Below are positions 44,117 to 52,832 of a stretch of 64,000 bases of DNA, piece by piece (the first letter of the stretch is position 1; every line of letters starts with the position of its first letter). The DNA is from an uncultured Oscillospiraceae bacterium (lineage in GTDB: Bacteria; Bacillota; Clostridia; Oscillospirales; Acutalibacteraceae), in assembly GCA_900540275.1 (NCBI GenBank), contig UQFO01000013.1, forward strand, positions 1 through 64,000. Direction: 5' to 3'. Both the position numbers and the translations under genes were made by a program. Below the pieces are notes generated by a model, which did not search any database, was not told where the DNA came from, and worked only from the letters and a program-made list of their open reading frames with translations.

Positions 44117-44536
44117 ATGCCTACCTTTAACCAGTTGGTCCGCAAGGGACGTGAGGTATCTGAAAAGAAGGCGAAGGCGCCTGCTCTTTTAAAGGGCTGG
44201 AACTCTAAGAAGCGCAGAGCGATTGACCAGAGTTCTCCCCAGAAAAGAGGCGTCTGCACCGCTGTTAAGACAGCAACCCCGAAGAAGCCGAATTCCGCGC
44301 TCAGAAAAATTGCGAGAGTCAGGCTTTCCAACGGAATCGAAGTCAGTTCCTATATTCCCGGCGTAGGCCACAACCTGCAGGAGCACTCCGTCGTCCTTAT
44401 CAGAGGCGGTAGAGTTAAGGATCTCCCTGGTGTACGTTACCATATCATCAGAGGAACACTTGACGCGCAGGGCGTTGCAAAACGCATGCAGGCCCGTTCC
44501 AAGTATGGCGCTAAGCGCCCGAAGGCAGGGAAATAA
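44117..44536 (+). CDS. rpsL: 30S ribosomal protein S12
   Basis: A 139-aa S12 at the ribosome decoding centre. PTFNQLVRKGR starts the protein, and TPKKPNSALRKIARVRL and RGGRVKDLPGVRYHIIRG are diagnostic. The Lys pair in PKKPNS is unchanged, so there is no sign of the classical streptomycin-resistance change. GAAAGGAGGA precedes ATG. First gene of the str operon. Confidence 0.97.
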   Translation: MPTFNQLVRKGREVSEKKAKAPALLKGWNSKKRRAIDQSSPQKRGVCTAVKTATPKKPNSALRKIARVRLSNGIEVSSYIPGVGHNLQEHSVVLIRGGRVKDLPGVRYHIIRGTLDAQGVAKRMQARSKYGAKRPKAGK

Positions 44537-44702
44537 GGGATTGACAGGCACCAAAAGTGGAACAAGGTAATTTTTGAAAAATACCAGTACAATACAGATG
44601 TGCTTTGCTTATATATAATGAAAAGCCTTTTGTATTGGCCCACGGGAGTTTGTCGCTTTCGAGTACCTATGATATCTCATCTTTGTGAAGGAGGGAAGTA
44701 AA

Positions 44703-45173
44703 GTGCCAAGAAGAGGCTCAATTGCAAAACGTGATGTTTTGCCCGATCCGGTTTACAATTCAAAGCTTGTCACACGCTTGATCAACAATATCATGTATGA
44801 CGGTAAAAAGGGTGTTTCCCAGAAAATCGTCTACGGTGCGTTCGATATCATCCGTGACAAGACAGGCAAAGACCCGCTTGAGGTCTTTGAGCAGTGCATG
44901 GAAAACCTTATGCCTGTGCTGGAGGTAAAGGCCCGCCGTGTAGGCGGCGCCACATACCAGGTACCGATGGAGGTTCGCCCGGAAAGAAGACAGACATTAG
45001 GTCTTCGCTGGCTCTCCACATATTCGAGACAGCGCAGTGAAAAGACAATGAAGGAAAGACTTGCCGGTGAAATCCTCGACGCTATTAACGGCGCCGGCGG
45101 CGCTGCCAAGAAGCGTGACGATACGCATAAGATGGCAGAGGCCAACAAGGCTTTCGCGCATTACAGATGGTAA
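44703..45173 (+). CDS. rpsG: 30S ribosomal protein S7
   Basis: A 156-aa S7, primary 16S rRNA binder of the 30S head. The start is GTG at 44703 (PRRGSIAKRDVLPDP), with GGAGG 8 bases upstream. VGGATYQVPMEVRPERRQTLGLRWL is diagnostic. It ends 12 bases before fusA. Confidence 0.97.
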   Translation: MPRRGSIAKRDVLPDPVYNSKLVTRLINNIMYDGKKGVSQKIVYGAFDIIRDKTGKDPLEVFEQCMENLMPVLEVKARRVGGATYQVPMEVRPERRQTLGLRWLSTYSRQRSEKTMKERLAGEILDAINGAGGAAKKRDDTHKMAEANKAFAHYRW

Positions 45174-45185
45174 TAGGAGGATTTT

Positions 45186-47267
45186 ATGTCAAGGCAGGTT
45201 TCTCTTGAGAAAACTAGAAATATCGGCATCATGGCTCACATCGACGCCGGTAAAACAACGACGACAGAGCGTATCCTGTTCTATACGGGCATCAGCCATA
45301 AAATCGGCGAGACGCATGACGGCGCCGCAACGATGGACTGGATGGTGCAGGAGCAGGAAAGAGGTATTACAATTACCTCTGCCGCCACGACCTGTTTTTG
45401 GAGAGAGCACAGGATTAATATCATCGACACCCCGGGACACGTTGACTTCACAGTCGAGGTTGAACGTTCCCTGCGCGTTCTCGATGGTTCTGTAACGGTC
45501 ATGTGCGCAAAAGGCGGCGTTGAGCCCCAGTCAGAAACAGTTTGGCGCCAGGCCGACAACTATGGGGTCCCGAGAATGGTGTACGTCAATAAGATGGACA
45601 TCATGGGCGCGGACTTCTATAGGGTCGTCCAGATGATGAAGGACAGGCTCAAATGCAATGCCGTCCCGATTCAGCTGCCTATTGGCAGCGAGGACACCTT
45701 CAAGGGTATCATCGATCTCGTAGAAATGAAGGCGGAGGTCTATTATGACGACCTTGGCAAGGATATGAGAGACGAGCCGATTCCTGAGGATATGATGGAG
45801 CTTGCGCAGAAGTACCACGACGAGCTCATTGAAAAGGTTGCCGAGCAGGACGAGGCGCTGATGGAAAAATACTTCAGTGGCGAGGAACTCACCATTGATG
45901 AAATTAAAACGCAGATACGCAAGAGCACAATTGCCAACACGATGGTTCCCGTAACCTGCGGAACCTCTTACCGCAACAAGGGCGTACAGAAGCTGCTCGA
46001 CGCGATTGTGGATTACATGCCCGCTCCGACGGATATTCCCGCAATCAAGGGAGTCAATCCGGATACAGAGGAAGAACTTTGCAGGCACGCGTCTGACGAT
46101 GAGCCGTTCTCGGCGCTGGCGTTCAAGATTGCGACTGACCCGTTCGTTGGTAAGCTCTGCTTCTTCCGCGTGTATTCCGGCGTTGTCAAGGCCGGCTCCA
46201 CAATCTATAACTCTACGAAGGACAACAACGAGCGCATCGGACGTATCCTTCAGATGCACGCAAACGACAGAAAGGATATCGAGGCGTGCTACGCGGGCGA
46301 TATCGCCGCTGCGGTCGGCCTTAAGAACACGACCACGGGCGACACGCTCTGCGACGAAAAGCACCCGGTTATCCTTGAGTCCATGGAATTCCCGGAGCCT
46401 GTTATCCGTGTAGCCATCGAGCCCAAGACCAAAGCCGGTCAGGAAAAGATGGGTATTGCGCTTGCAAAGCTTGCAGAGGAAGACCCGACGTTCAAGGCAT
46501 ATACCGACGAGGAAACAGGCCAGACGATTATCGCCGGCATGGGCGAGCTCCATCTGGAAATCATCGTCGACCGCCTTCTGCGCGAATTCAAGGTTGAGGC
46601 AAACATCGGTAAACCGCAGGTTGCATACAAAGAGACAATCCGCGGCAATGCCGACGTCGACAAGAAATACGCAAGGCAGTCCGGCGGTAAGGGCCAGTAC
46701 GGCCATGTTAAGATTAGGATTGAGCCGAACCCGACAAAGGGTTACGAGTTTGTCAACGCCATTGTCGGCGGCGCCGTTCCGAAGGAATATATTCCGGCGG
46801 TCGACCAGGGTATCCAGGGCGCAATGCTTTCCGGTGTACTCGCGGGCTACAATGTCGTTGACGTAAAGGTAACGCTTTACGATGGTTCCTACCATGAGGT
46901 CGACTCCTCTGAAATGGCCTTTAAGATTGCCGGTTCTATGGCGTTCAAAGAGGCAATGCAGAAGGCAAGCCCCGTGCTGCTCGAGCCTATCATGAAGGTA
47001 ACGGTCATCGTACCGGAAGAGTACATGGGCGACGTTATGGGCGACCTCAATTCCAGGCGCGGCATGATCCAGGGCATGGAGGCGGAGAACGGCGCGCAGA
47101 GAATCAACGCGCATGTACCGCTTTCCGAGATGTTCGGTTATGCGACCGACATGCGTTCTAAGACGCAGGGACGCGGACAGTACGTTATGGAGCCCAGCCA
47201 TTACGCCGAGGTTCCGAAGTCCGTTTCGGAAGCGATTATCACCTCGCGCAGCAAGAAGGAAGACTGA
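45186..47267 (+). CDS. fusA: Elongation factor G
   Basis: A 693-aa translocase GTPase of normal length. The G1 motif is AHIDAGKTTTTE (18-29), then DTPGHVDFTVEVERSLRVLDG and NKMD; domains II to V follow with the typical ending VPKSVSEAIITSRSK. AGGAGG lies 5-6 bases before ATG. Third gene of the str operon. Confidence 0.97.
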   Translation: MSRQVSLEKTRNIGIMAHIDAGKTTTTERILFYTGISHKIGETHDGAATMDWMVQEQERGITITSAATTCFWREHRINIIDTPGHVDFTVEVERSLRVLDGSVTVMCAKGGVEPQSETVWRQADNYGVPRMVYVNKMDIMGADFYRVVQMMKDRLKCNAVPIQLPIGSEDTFKGIIDLVEMKAEVYYDDLGKDMRDEPIPEDMMELAQKYHDELIEKVAEQDEALMEKYFSGEELTIDEIKTQIRKSTIANTMVPVTCGTSYRNKGVQKLLDAIVDYMPAPTDIPAIKGVNPDTEEELCRHASDDEPFSALAFKIATDPFVGKLCFFRVYSGVVKAGSTIYNSTKDNNERIGRILQMHANDRKDIEACYAGDIAAAVGLKNTTTGDTLCDEKHPVILESMEFPEPVIRVAIEPKTKAGQEKMGIALAKLAEEDPTFKAYTDEETGQTIIAGMGELHLEIIVDRLLREFKVEANIGKPQVAYKETIRGNADVDKKYARQSGGKGQYGHVKIRIEPNPTKGYEFVNAIVGGAVPKEYIPAVDQGIQGAMLSGVLAGYNVVDVKVTLYDGSYHEVDSSEMAFKIAGSMAFKEAMQKASPVLLEPIMKVTVIVPEEYMGDVMGDLNSRRGMIQGMEAENGAQRINAHVPLSEMFGYATDMRSKTQGRGQYVMEPSHYAEVPKSVSEAIITSRSKKED

Positions 47268-47299
47268 TTCTAAGGCGATTTTCTTTTTTGTTTTTCCTA

Positions 47300-47328
47300 T
47301 TGCAATTTAGGAACAAAATTGCTAGAAT
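47300..47328 (+). promoter_or_regulatory. Promoter between fusA and tuf
   Basis: TTGCAA (47300-47305) and TAGAAT (47323-47328), 17-bp spacer, 55 bases before tuf. It would give tuf extra transcription within the operon. Confidence 0.6.
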
Positions 47329-47382
47329 ATAGCTTAAGAACTGAAAACTTTTTTATTTTCATATCAAAGGGAGGAAATTCCA

Positions 47383-48585
47383 ATGGCAAAAGAAAAATTC
47401 GAAAGAAACAAACCGCATATTAATATTGGCACCATCGGCCACGTTGACCATGGTAAAACAACTCTTACAGCTGCTATCACCAAGGTTCTGAACCTTGAGG
47501 GCGACGCTGACTTTGTCGATTACGCAAATATCGATAAGGCTCCTGAAGAGAGAGAGCGTGGTATTACAATCAACACGGCTCACGTTGAGTACGAGACAGA
47601 AAACCGCCACTATGCGCACGTTGACTGCCCGGGCCATGCCGACTATGTTAAGAACATGATTACAGGTGCTGCACAGATGGACGGAGCAATCCTTGTTGTT
47701 TCCGCCGCTGACGGCCCGATGCCGCAGACCAGAGAGCACATCCTGCTTTCCCGTCAGGTTGGCGTTCCGTATATTGTCGTCTTCATGAACAAGACCGACC
47801 AGGTTGACGACGAAGAGCTTCTCGACCTCGTAGAGATGGAAATCCGCGAGCTGCTCGACGAGTATGATTTCCCGGGCGACGACACGCCGATTATCCGCGG
47901 TTCTGCATTCGTTGCGCTCGATTCCGCTTCCAAGGACCCGAACGCTCCCGAATACAAGTGCATCCATGAGCTTATGGACGCTGTTGACAGCTTTATCCCG
48001 ACTCCTGACCGTAAGGCTGACCTTCCGTTCCTTATGCCTGTTGAAGACGTCTTCACAATTACAGGCCGCGGTACGGTTGCTACCGGCAGAGTTGAGAGAG
48101 GCCAGCTGAAGACTTCTGAGGAAGTTGAAATTGTTGGTCTGACAGACGAGAGAAGGAAGGTCGTTGTTACAGGCATTGAGATGTTCAGAAAGATTCTGGA
48201 CTATGCTGAGGCCGGCGACAACATCGGCGTTCTGCTCCGTGGCGTTCAGAGAACTGAAATCGAAAGAGGCCAGGTTCTTTCCAAGCCCGGTTCCATTAAC
48301 CCGCACACAAAGTTCCGCGGCCAGGTTTATGTTCTGACCAAGGAAGAGGGCGGCCGTCATACACCGTTCTTCAACAACTACCGTCCGCAGTTCTATTTCA
48401 GAACGACAGACGTTACAGGCGTTATCTCCCTTCCCGAGGGAACAGAGATGTGCATGCCTGGCGATAACGTCGACATGGACGTAGAGCTTATCACCCCGAT
48501 TGCTATCGAGGAAGGCCTCCGCTTCGCTATCCGTGAAGGCGGCCGTACGGTAGGCTCCGGCGTTGTTACGAAGATCAACGGCTGA
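47383..48585 (+). CDS. tuf: Elongation factor Tu
   Basis: A 400-aa EF-Tu, delivering aminoacyl-tRNA to the ribosome. The G1 motif GHVDHGKTTLT, effector region ERGITINTAHVEYET, DCPGHADYVKNMITG and NKTD are present. The start AKEKFERNKPHINIGT is canonical; AAAGGGAGG lies 7-9 bases before ATG. Last gene of the str operon, with its own terminator. Confidence 0.98.
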   Translation: MAKEKFERNKPHINIGTIGHVDHGKTTLTAAITKVLNLEGDADFVDYANIDKAPEERERGITINTAHVEYETENRHYAHVDCPGHADYVKNMITGAAQMDGAILVVSAADGPMPQTREHILLSRQVGVPYIVVFMNKTDQVDDEELLDLVEMEIRELLDEYDFPGDDTPIIRGSAFVALDSASKDPNAPEYKCIHELMDAVDSFIPTPDRKADLPFLMPVEDVFTITGRGTVATGRVERGQLKTSEEVEIVGLTDERRKVVVTGIEMFRKILDYAEAGDNIGVLLRGVQRTEIERGQVLSKPGSINPHTKFRGQVYVLTKEEGGRHTPFFNNYRPQFYFRTTDVTGVISLPEGTEMCMPGDNVDMDVELITPIAIEEGLRFAIREGGRTVGSGVVTKING

Positions 48586-48621
48586 TTTTTGCGTTTGATT
48601 CTTTTGGCAATATGCTTTTAC

Positions 48622-48656
48622 AGGCGGTATCCTTTTGGATGCCGCCTTGTTTTTTT
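48622..48656 (+). terminator. Terminator of the str operon
   Basis: AGGCGGTATCC and GGATGCCGCCT form an 11-bp stem with a TTTT loop and a TTTTTTT run. Confidence 0.9.
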
Positions 48657-48731
48657 GAGGCTTTCGTGCATCGAACACTTTATTGCTTGAAATCTATCTC
48701 TTTTTTGAAGTGTTGCGTTTCAAAAAAAAGT

Positions 48732-48764
48732 CCGCGCCGCAGAGGAAAATCCCCTGCGGCGCGG
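48732..48764 (-). terminator. Terminator of queT
   Basis: On the minus strand a 14-bp stem of CCGCGCCGCAG and its complement, 5-base loop, is followed by a T-run (AAAAAAAA on the plus strand at 48722-48729), 51 bases after the queT stop. Confidence 0.85.
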
Positions 48765-48814
48765 CAGTCTCCGGCAAACCGCAACATCGGCCGGAAAAGA
48801 TAAGTTAAAAATAA

Positions 48815-49354
48815 TCAGTGCTTCGGCTGGAACAGCCTTTTTACCAGCTTCGTCCGCTCCAGAACAAGAACGAGAGGCAGCCCGAGTACAACGCAGACGC
48901 CAAGCTCACCCAAAGCGACAAGCCCGCCCTGAATCAGAAAGCTGCCGAAATGGAACGGCCCTTCAATAAAGAAAAACTCAATTTCAAGCCCGATGATTAC
49001 GCCATTAAAGAGCGCGGGCATCAGCGCCGCGAGAAGCGGCAGGCCCTTTACCCGCACGTTGCGAAGCCGGTACATACAAAGCACCGCCAAGAGCGTAGCG
49101 GCAGAGCCGAAAACCATATCGACCGGCAGGGCGCCCAAGCTTACAATATTGGCAAGCACGCACCCGGCTGTAAGTCCAGGTACAGCGGCGGGAGTGAAAA
49201 GCGCAAGCATCGTAAGTACCTCAGACGCGCGAAACTGGACCGCCATCGAGGTCGTACCAGGGAGCAGCAGCTCCTGGGCATAGGTAAGCACCACATAAAG
49301 CGCCGCAATCACGGCGCCCTGCACGAGATATATCGTGCCTTTGTTTTTCGTCAT
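48815..49354 (-). CDS. queT: QueT-family queuosine precursor transporter
   Basis: A 179-aa membrane protein with about five segments, of the QueT/DUF988 family. These are the substrate-specific (S) components that import preQ0/preQ1 using a shared ECF energising module, which is not in the window. It begins TIYLVQGAVIAALYVVLTYAQ and ends ERTKLVKRLFQPKH. ATG at 49354 follows GGAGG by 7 bases. The upstream leader contains a preQ1-I-like riboswitch, which fits the assigned substrate. Confidence 0.85.
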   Translation of the reverse strand: MTKNKGTIYLVQGAVIAALYVVLTYAQELLLPGTTSMAVQFRASEVLTMLALFTPAAVPGLTAGCVLANIVSLGALPVDMVFGSAATLLAVLCMYRLRNVRVKGLPLLAALMPALFNGVIIGLEIEFFFIEGPFHFGSFLIQGGLVALGELGVCVVLGLPLVLVLERTKLVKRLFQPKH

Positions 49355-49362
49355 ATGAATTC

Positions 49363-49403
49363 CTCCGTAGTTTTGTTTAAGGTCTGGATGTTGCGACAGA
49401 CCG
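49363..49403 (-). promoter_or_regulatory. preQ1-I riboswitch (type II-like)
   Basis: On the minus strand the leader reads GGTCTG-TCGCAACATC-CAGACC followed by TTAAACAAAACTACGGAGG. The stem, the TCGCA loop start and the A-rich tail match the layout of the well-studied Thermoanaerobacter tengcongensis preQ1 aptamer. The loop TCC can pair with GGA of the GGAGG site, so ligand would hide the queT ribosome binding site. Placement directly upstream of queT supports this. Confidence 0.75.
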
Positions 49404-49421
49404 CGCATTGCGCAGATAATA

Positions 49422-49450
49422 GAATACAACAAATCCGCCTGTTTTTCAAG
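49422..49450 (-). promoter_or_regulatory. Promoter of queT
   Basis: On the minus strand TTGAAA (49450-49445) and TATTCT (49427-49422) have a 17-bp spacer; transcription would start about 12 bases before the riboswitch. Confidence 0.65.
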
Positions 49451-49474
49451 CAAAAAAGAAACAGGCAAACAGAA

Positions 49475-49503
49475 ATCGCCGTTCCGGTAAAGAACGGCGA
49501 TTC
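49475..49503 (-). terminator. Terminator of the 87-aa hypothetical gene
   Basis: AATCGCCGTTC and GAACGGCGATT form a perfect 11-bp stem with a 7-base loop, 66 bases after the stop codon; a loosely T-rich stretch follows on the minus strand. Confidence 0.6.
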
Positions 49504-49568
49504 CTGTTTTAGGATTTCTTGAAATAATGGTAAAACAAATGTGTAGGTGTAATCAATTTTAGTGTTCC

Positions 49569-49832
49569 TTATACTTTCGCGTCGCCGGTATCTCCAAGCA
49601 AGTTGAAACGGAACAGTTTGCGTTCATCGTCTTTGTTTTCGCAGACGATATAAGCTTCGGCGATTTTTCCGCCTTCAATCAGCTGGGTCAAACCTACCAG
49701 CTGGCAAAGCTTACTTTTCAAGTTTAAGTGGTCGCCCTCGCGTGTGACGAGGAAGACGTTTCCCTCGCAGGTGTCAAGCACGGCGAGGAATGCGGGTACA
49801 TCGATGTCATGCAATTCAAGAATCGGTGTCAT
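49569..49832 (-). CDS. Conserved small hypothetical protein
   Basis: An 87-aa soluble protein (TPILELHDIDVPAFLAVLD...). It mixes strands and helices, in a pattern compatible with a small alpha/beta fold such as HPr-like or similar, but no motif fixes a family. It ends NLLGDTGDAKV. GGAGG lies 7 bases before ATG and a consensus promoter lies about 100 bases upstream, so it is expressed. No neighbour suggests a function. Confidence 0.75.
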   Translation of the reverse strand: MTPILELHDIDVPAFLAVLDTCEGNVFLVTREGDHLNLKSKLCQLVGLTQLIEGGKIAEAYIVCENKDDERKLFRFNLLGDTGDAKV

Positions 49833-50183
49833 AGAAATTCCTCCTTCATAAAATATGAAATTTTCGCGTGCCTACTTTGATTTTACTTCTCATTTCGGAT
49901 ATGTGGCAGGTACTTTTTACCTGCTGATTCTATTATAGCAGAGTTTTTGGGAATGTCAACAAAAATCAAAAACTTATTTTGTGACAAATGACCTAATGTC
50001 TGTTCAAGGTGTACGAAACATATGAATTTAATTGTGAATATGCAACAAACAGGTCGATTCTTTTGTTGTTTTGTATAAAGATTCATACCTCTATTTGTTA
50101 AATGTGCACTTTTCACTGATTTTTGCTTTCCCGTATTCATATGTTATGCCGAAATTTGAAGTACATATTTACGAAAAGGAATT
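49833..50183 (-). promoter_or_regulatory. AT-rich gap with promoter for the 87-aa gene
   Basis: On the minus strand TTGACA (49959-49954) and TATAAT (49937-49932) are spaced 16 bp. A hairpin GCAGGTA-TACCTGC (49906-49924) lies just downstream in the leader. The part from 49960 to 50183 is strongly AT-rich and holds no supportable gene. Confidence 0.7.
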
Positions 50184-50852
50184 TTAAACGGTTTTTCCGT
50201 CACAAATACATATATTTCTCTCCACTAAACCGGCGAGATTCGTATCATGCGTGATTAGTATAACAGTTTTTCCCTTTTTATGCAAGTGAAAAAGTATATC
50301 AATTATGTCATTTCCCGAATTAGTATCTAAATTACCAGTTGGTTCGTCAGCTAAAATAATTGGGGGGCTGGCCGCAATGGCCCTTGCAATGGCGACACGC
50401 TGCTGCTGTCCCCCTGATAGCTGCGACGGCCTGTGGTCAATCCGCTTTTCCAGGCCTACGCAGCAAAGCGCGTCGTAAGCCAAATTGTGGCGTTCCTTTT
50501 TACGAATGCCGCGGTAAGAAAGCGGCAGCTCCACATTTTCCAGCGCGGTAAGTGTTGGAATCAGGTTGAAGCTTTGGAACACAAACCCAATCTGCTGGTT
50601 GCGCACGTCGGACAGCTCGCGCTCCCTCATCTGCGCAACATCTTTCCCTTTTAAATAATAGCTGCCCTCCTCCGGGGTATCGAGACAGCCCAGTATATTC
50701 ATTAAGGTCGATTTACCAGAACCGGACTGCCCTACAATCGCAATCAGCTCTCCTTCGTTGATTTTCAGGCTTACGTCGTCGAGCGCCCTGATACGGCTGC
50801 TGCCCGACCCGTATATTTTACTGATATGCTCAAGCTCAATCAAATGCGGCAC
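50184..50852 (-). CDS. Orphan MacB/LolD-type ABC ATPase
   Basis: A 222-aa ATPase. Walker A GQSGSGKST (about 40-48), Q-loop FQSFNLIPT, signature LSGGQQQR, Walker B IILADEPTGNLD and His in LITHDTNL. It matches ATPases of FtsX-like MacB/LolD exporters, normally paired with a permease, but no permease is in the window. It starts with GTG, AGGAG eight bases upstream. The last third (50184-50345) is much more AT-rich than the rest, and the sequence ends soon after the D-loop/H-loop region, so loss or exchange of the distal operon is possible. Confidence 0.85.
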   Translation of the reverse strand: MPHLIELEHISKIYGSGSSRIRALDDVSLKINEGELIAIVGQSGSGKSTLMNILGCLDTPEEGSYYLKGKDVAQMRERELSDVRNQQIGFVFQSFNLIPTLTALENVELPLSYRGIRKKERHNLAYDALCCVGLEKRIDHRPSQLSGGQQQRVAIARAIAASPPIILADEPTGNLDTNSGNDIIDILFHLHKKGKTVILITHDTNLAGLVERNICICDGKTV

Positions 50853-50951
50853 GCCAATCGCTCCTTTTCCTCTTTTTTTATTTTACCCGCGGTCATATCT
50901 AATATGAAAAGAAAGCGCACAAGAAGAAAAAAAGAATGCGGTAAAATTTGT

Positions 50952-50980
50952 TCGACATTTTGCCTGTACCCGTGTATAAT
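50952..50980 (+). promoter_or_regulatory. Promoter of the phosphohexomutase gene
   Basis: TCGACA (50952-50957) and TATAAT (50975-50980) with a 17-bp spacer, 37 bases before ATG. Confidence 0.65.
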
Positions 50981-51016
50981 GACGGTGTCGAGATTGTAAA
51001 AAAGGATGTGCTTTAA

Positions 51017-52528
51017 ATGCTCAATGAATATTGGAAACAATTTAAAAGCGGAACCGATATCCGCGGTGTAGCAAGCGGGGGTGTAGAGGGACAGGATATC
51101 AACCTGACGGACGAAGCGGTTGCCGCAATGGCAAATGGTTTTTTGATTTGGCTTTGCATGAAAGCGGGGAAAAAGCCGGGGGAGCTTAAAATTGCCTGCG
51201 GCAGGGATTCACGCATTTCCGGCCCGCGTATTATCGGCGTGGTAACCAATACGTTAAAAGAAGCGGGCGCGCATGTGCTCGACTGCGGGCTTGCGTCGAC
51301 GCCGTCCATGTTTATGACGACAATAGACCTTTCCTGTGACGGCGCGGTGCAGATTACGGCGAGCCACCATCCCTTCAACCGCAACGGCCTGAAATTTTTT
51401 GTACCGCAGGGCGGCCTGGAGGGAAGCGATATTGAAGAAATTTTAAATTATGCGCAGCGCGGTGAGACGCCCCAGCCGAAAGAGGGCGGAAAAATAGAGG
51501 CCGTCGATTACATGAAGGACTACGCAAAGCGCCTGCGCGATATGATTTGTAAAGAGGTTAACGCCGCTGATTATAATAAGCCGTTAAAGGGGTTTCATAT
51601 TGTTGTGGACGCTGGCAACGGCGCGGGCGGTTTTTACGCGAAAGACGTATTGCGGCCGCTGGGTGCGGATACCTCCGGCAGCCAGTTTTTAGAGCCTGAC
51701 GGCATGTTCCCTAACCATGTCCCAAACCCGGAGGACGAGGCCGCAATGCAGTCGGTCTGCAGGGCTGTCATGAACGCGAAAGCCGATCTCGGCGTGATTT
51801 TCGACACAGACGTTGACCGCGGCGGGGCGGTTGGAGCGGACGGCAGGGAAATCAACCGTAACCGCCTGGTCGCCATCGCTTCCGCGATAGCCCTGGAGGG
51901 AAACGGCGGAGGTACGGTCGTGACTGATTCCATCACCTCCAGCGGTTTGAAGGAATTCATAGAAAACACGCTCGGCGGCGTACACTGCCGCTTTAAAAGA
52001 GGCTATAAAAACGTAATCAACGAGGCGCTGCGCCTGAACGCACAGGGAATCAACTGCCCGCTGGCAATCGAGACGTCGGGCCACGCGGCTATGCGGGAAA
52101 ATTATTTTCTCGACGACGGCGCTTACCTGTGCACCAAAATTATTATTAAAATGGCGCAGCTTAATAAAGAGGGGAAGCGGCTTGAGGATTTGATTGCGCC
52201 GCTCAAAGAGCCGGCGGAGAGCAAAGAAATCCGCATAAAAATTCTGGAACAGGACTTTAAGGCCTGCGGGAACGCGGCGCTTGCGGAGTTGGAAGCATAC
52301 GCAAAAGGCCATGCCGGATGGCAGGTTGCGCAGGACAGCAGGGAAGGCGTGCGCGTTTCTTTCGATAAAGAAAACGGAGACGGATGGTTTTTACTGCGCC
52401 TGAGCGTACACGACCCGATTATGCCGCTCAACATTGAAAGCGACAGCAAGGGCGGCGTACAGGTGATTTTGAATCAAATTGCAGCTTTTTTAAAGAGCTG
52501 CGGCGGAATCGATACTTCCGTTTTATAA
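51017..52528 (+). CDS. Phosphomannomutase/phosphoglucomutase
   Basis: A 503-aa alpha-D-phosphohexomutase interconverting hexose 1- and 6-phosphates. The active Ser116 lies in TASHHPFNRNG, the metal loop is DTDVDRGG, the sugar-specificity loop is in ETSGHAA (sequence ETSGHAAMRENYFLDDGAY), and a C-terminal phosphate-binding domain is present. AAGGA precedes ATG by 10 bases. Monocistronic. It could feed galactose or nucleotide-sugar pathways together with galE at 58478. Confidence 0.9.
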   Translation: MLNEYWKQFKSGTDIRGVASGGVEGQDINLTDEAVAAMANGFLIWLCMKAGKKPGELKIACGRDSRISGPRIIGVVTNTLKEAGAHVLDCGLASTPSMFMTTIDLSCDGAVQITASHHPFNRNGLKFFVPQGGLEGSDIEEILNYAQRGETPQPKEGGKIEAVDYMKDYAKRLRDMICKEVNAADYNKPLKGFHIVVDAGNGAGGFYAKDVLRPLGADTSGSQFLEPDGMFPNHVPNPEDEAAMQSVCRAVMNAKADLGVIFDTDVDRGGAVGADGREINRNRLVAIASAIALEGNGGGTVVTDSITSSGLKEFIENTLGGVHCRFKRGYKNVINEALRLNAQGINCPLAIETSGHAAMRENYFLDDGAYLCTKIIIKMAQLNKEGKRLEDLIAPLKEPAESKEIRIKILEQDFKACGNAALAELEAYAKGHAGWQVAQDSREGVRVSFDKENGDGWFLLRLSVHDPIMPLNIESDSKGGVQVILNQIAAFLKSCGGIDTSVL

Positions 52529-52832
52529 GCAGCGGCAGCAGGCGGAAAAGCTTCCGCGAAAGCCCGGCTGCGACGCACAGCTGACAGGAAGGTGAGCTAT
52601 CTTGCAGGACGCCATCATACCTATAATAAAATAGACGGATTTAGATTACAGGATTCTCGTAGAGGCTGATTTTCCTGTCGATTCATTTGAGGACAAGCTT
52701 TCTGTTGAAGCGGTAAAAAAACGGGAAAAATGTTTTTTCGAACGGCGGCGGGCACAAATTTGCTTGAAATGCTTTCCGGCATTTAAAATGAGCCCCGCGT
52801 ATTGGGCGGCGGGCATAAAGCAGGTGGGCTGG
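52529..52832 (+). other. Gap upstream of the AraC regulator with in-frame open stretch
   Basis: TATAAT at 52622-52627 may be a -10 box. From 52635 the araC-like frame is open for 66 codons before the chosen ATG; the stretch reads like coding sequence (RILVEADFPVDSFEDKL) but has no start codon with a site. A GGAAGGTG-site followed by TTG at 52602 opens a 10-codon ORF ending at TAG 52632-52634. Confidence 0.35.

Noticed and set aside
45531..47201. Minus-strand 556-aa ORF opposite fusA
   Set aside because: Antisense shadow of a strongly conserved gene; no site and no domain.
47359..48678. Minus-strand 439-aa ORF opposite tuf
   Set aside because: Antisense shadow caused by biased codon use of tuf; extends past both ends without a start signal.
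49883..50140. Minus-strand 85-aa ORF in the AT-rich gap
   Set aside because: No ribosome binding site, overlaps the promoter of the 87-aa gene, no family.
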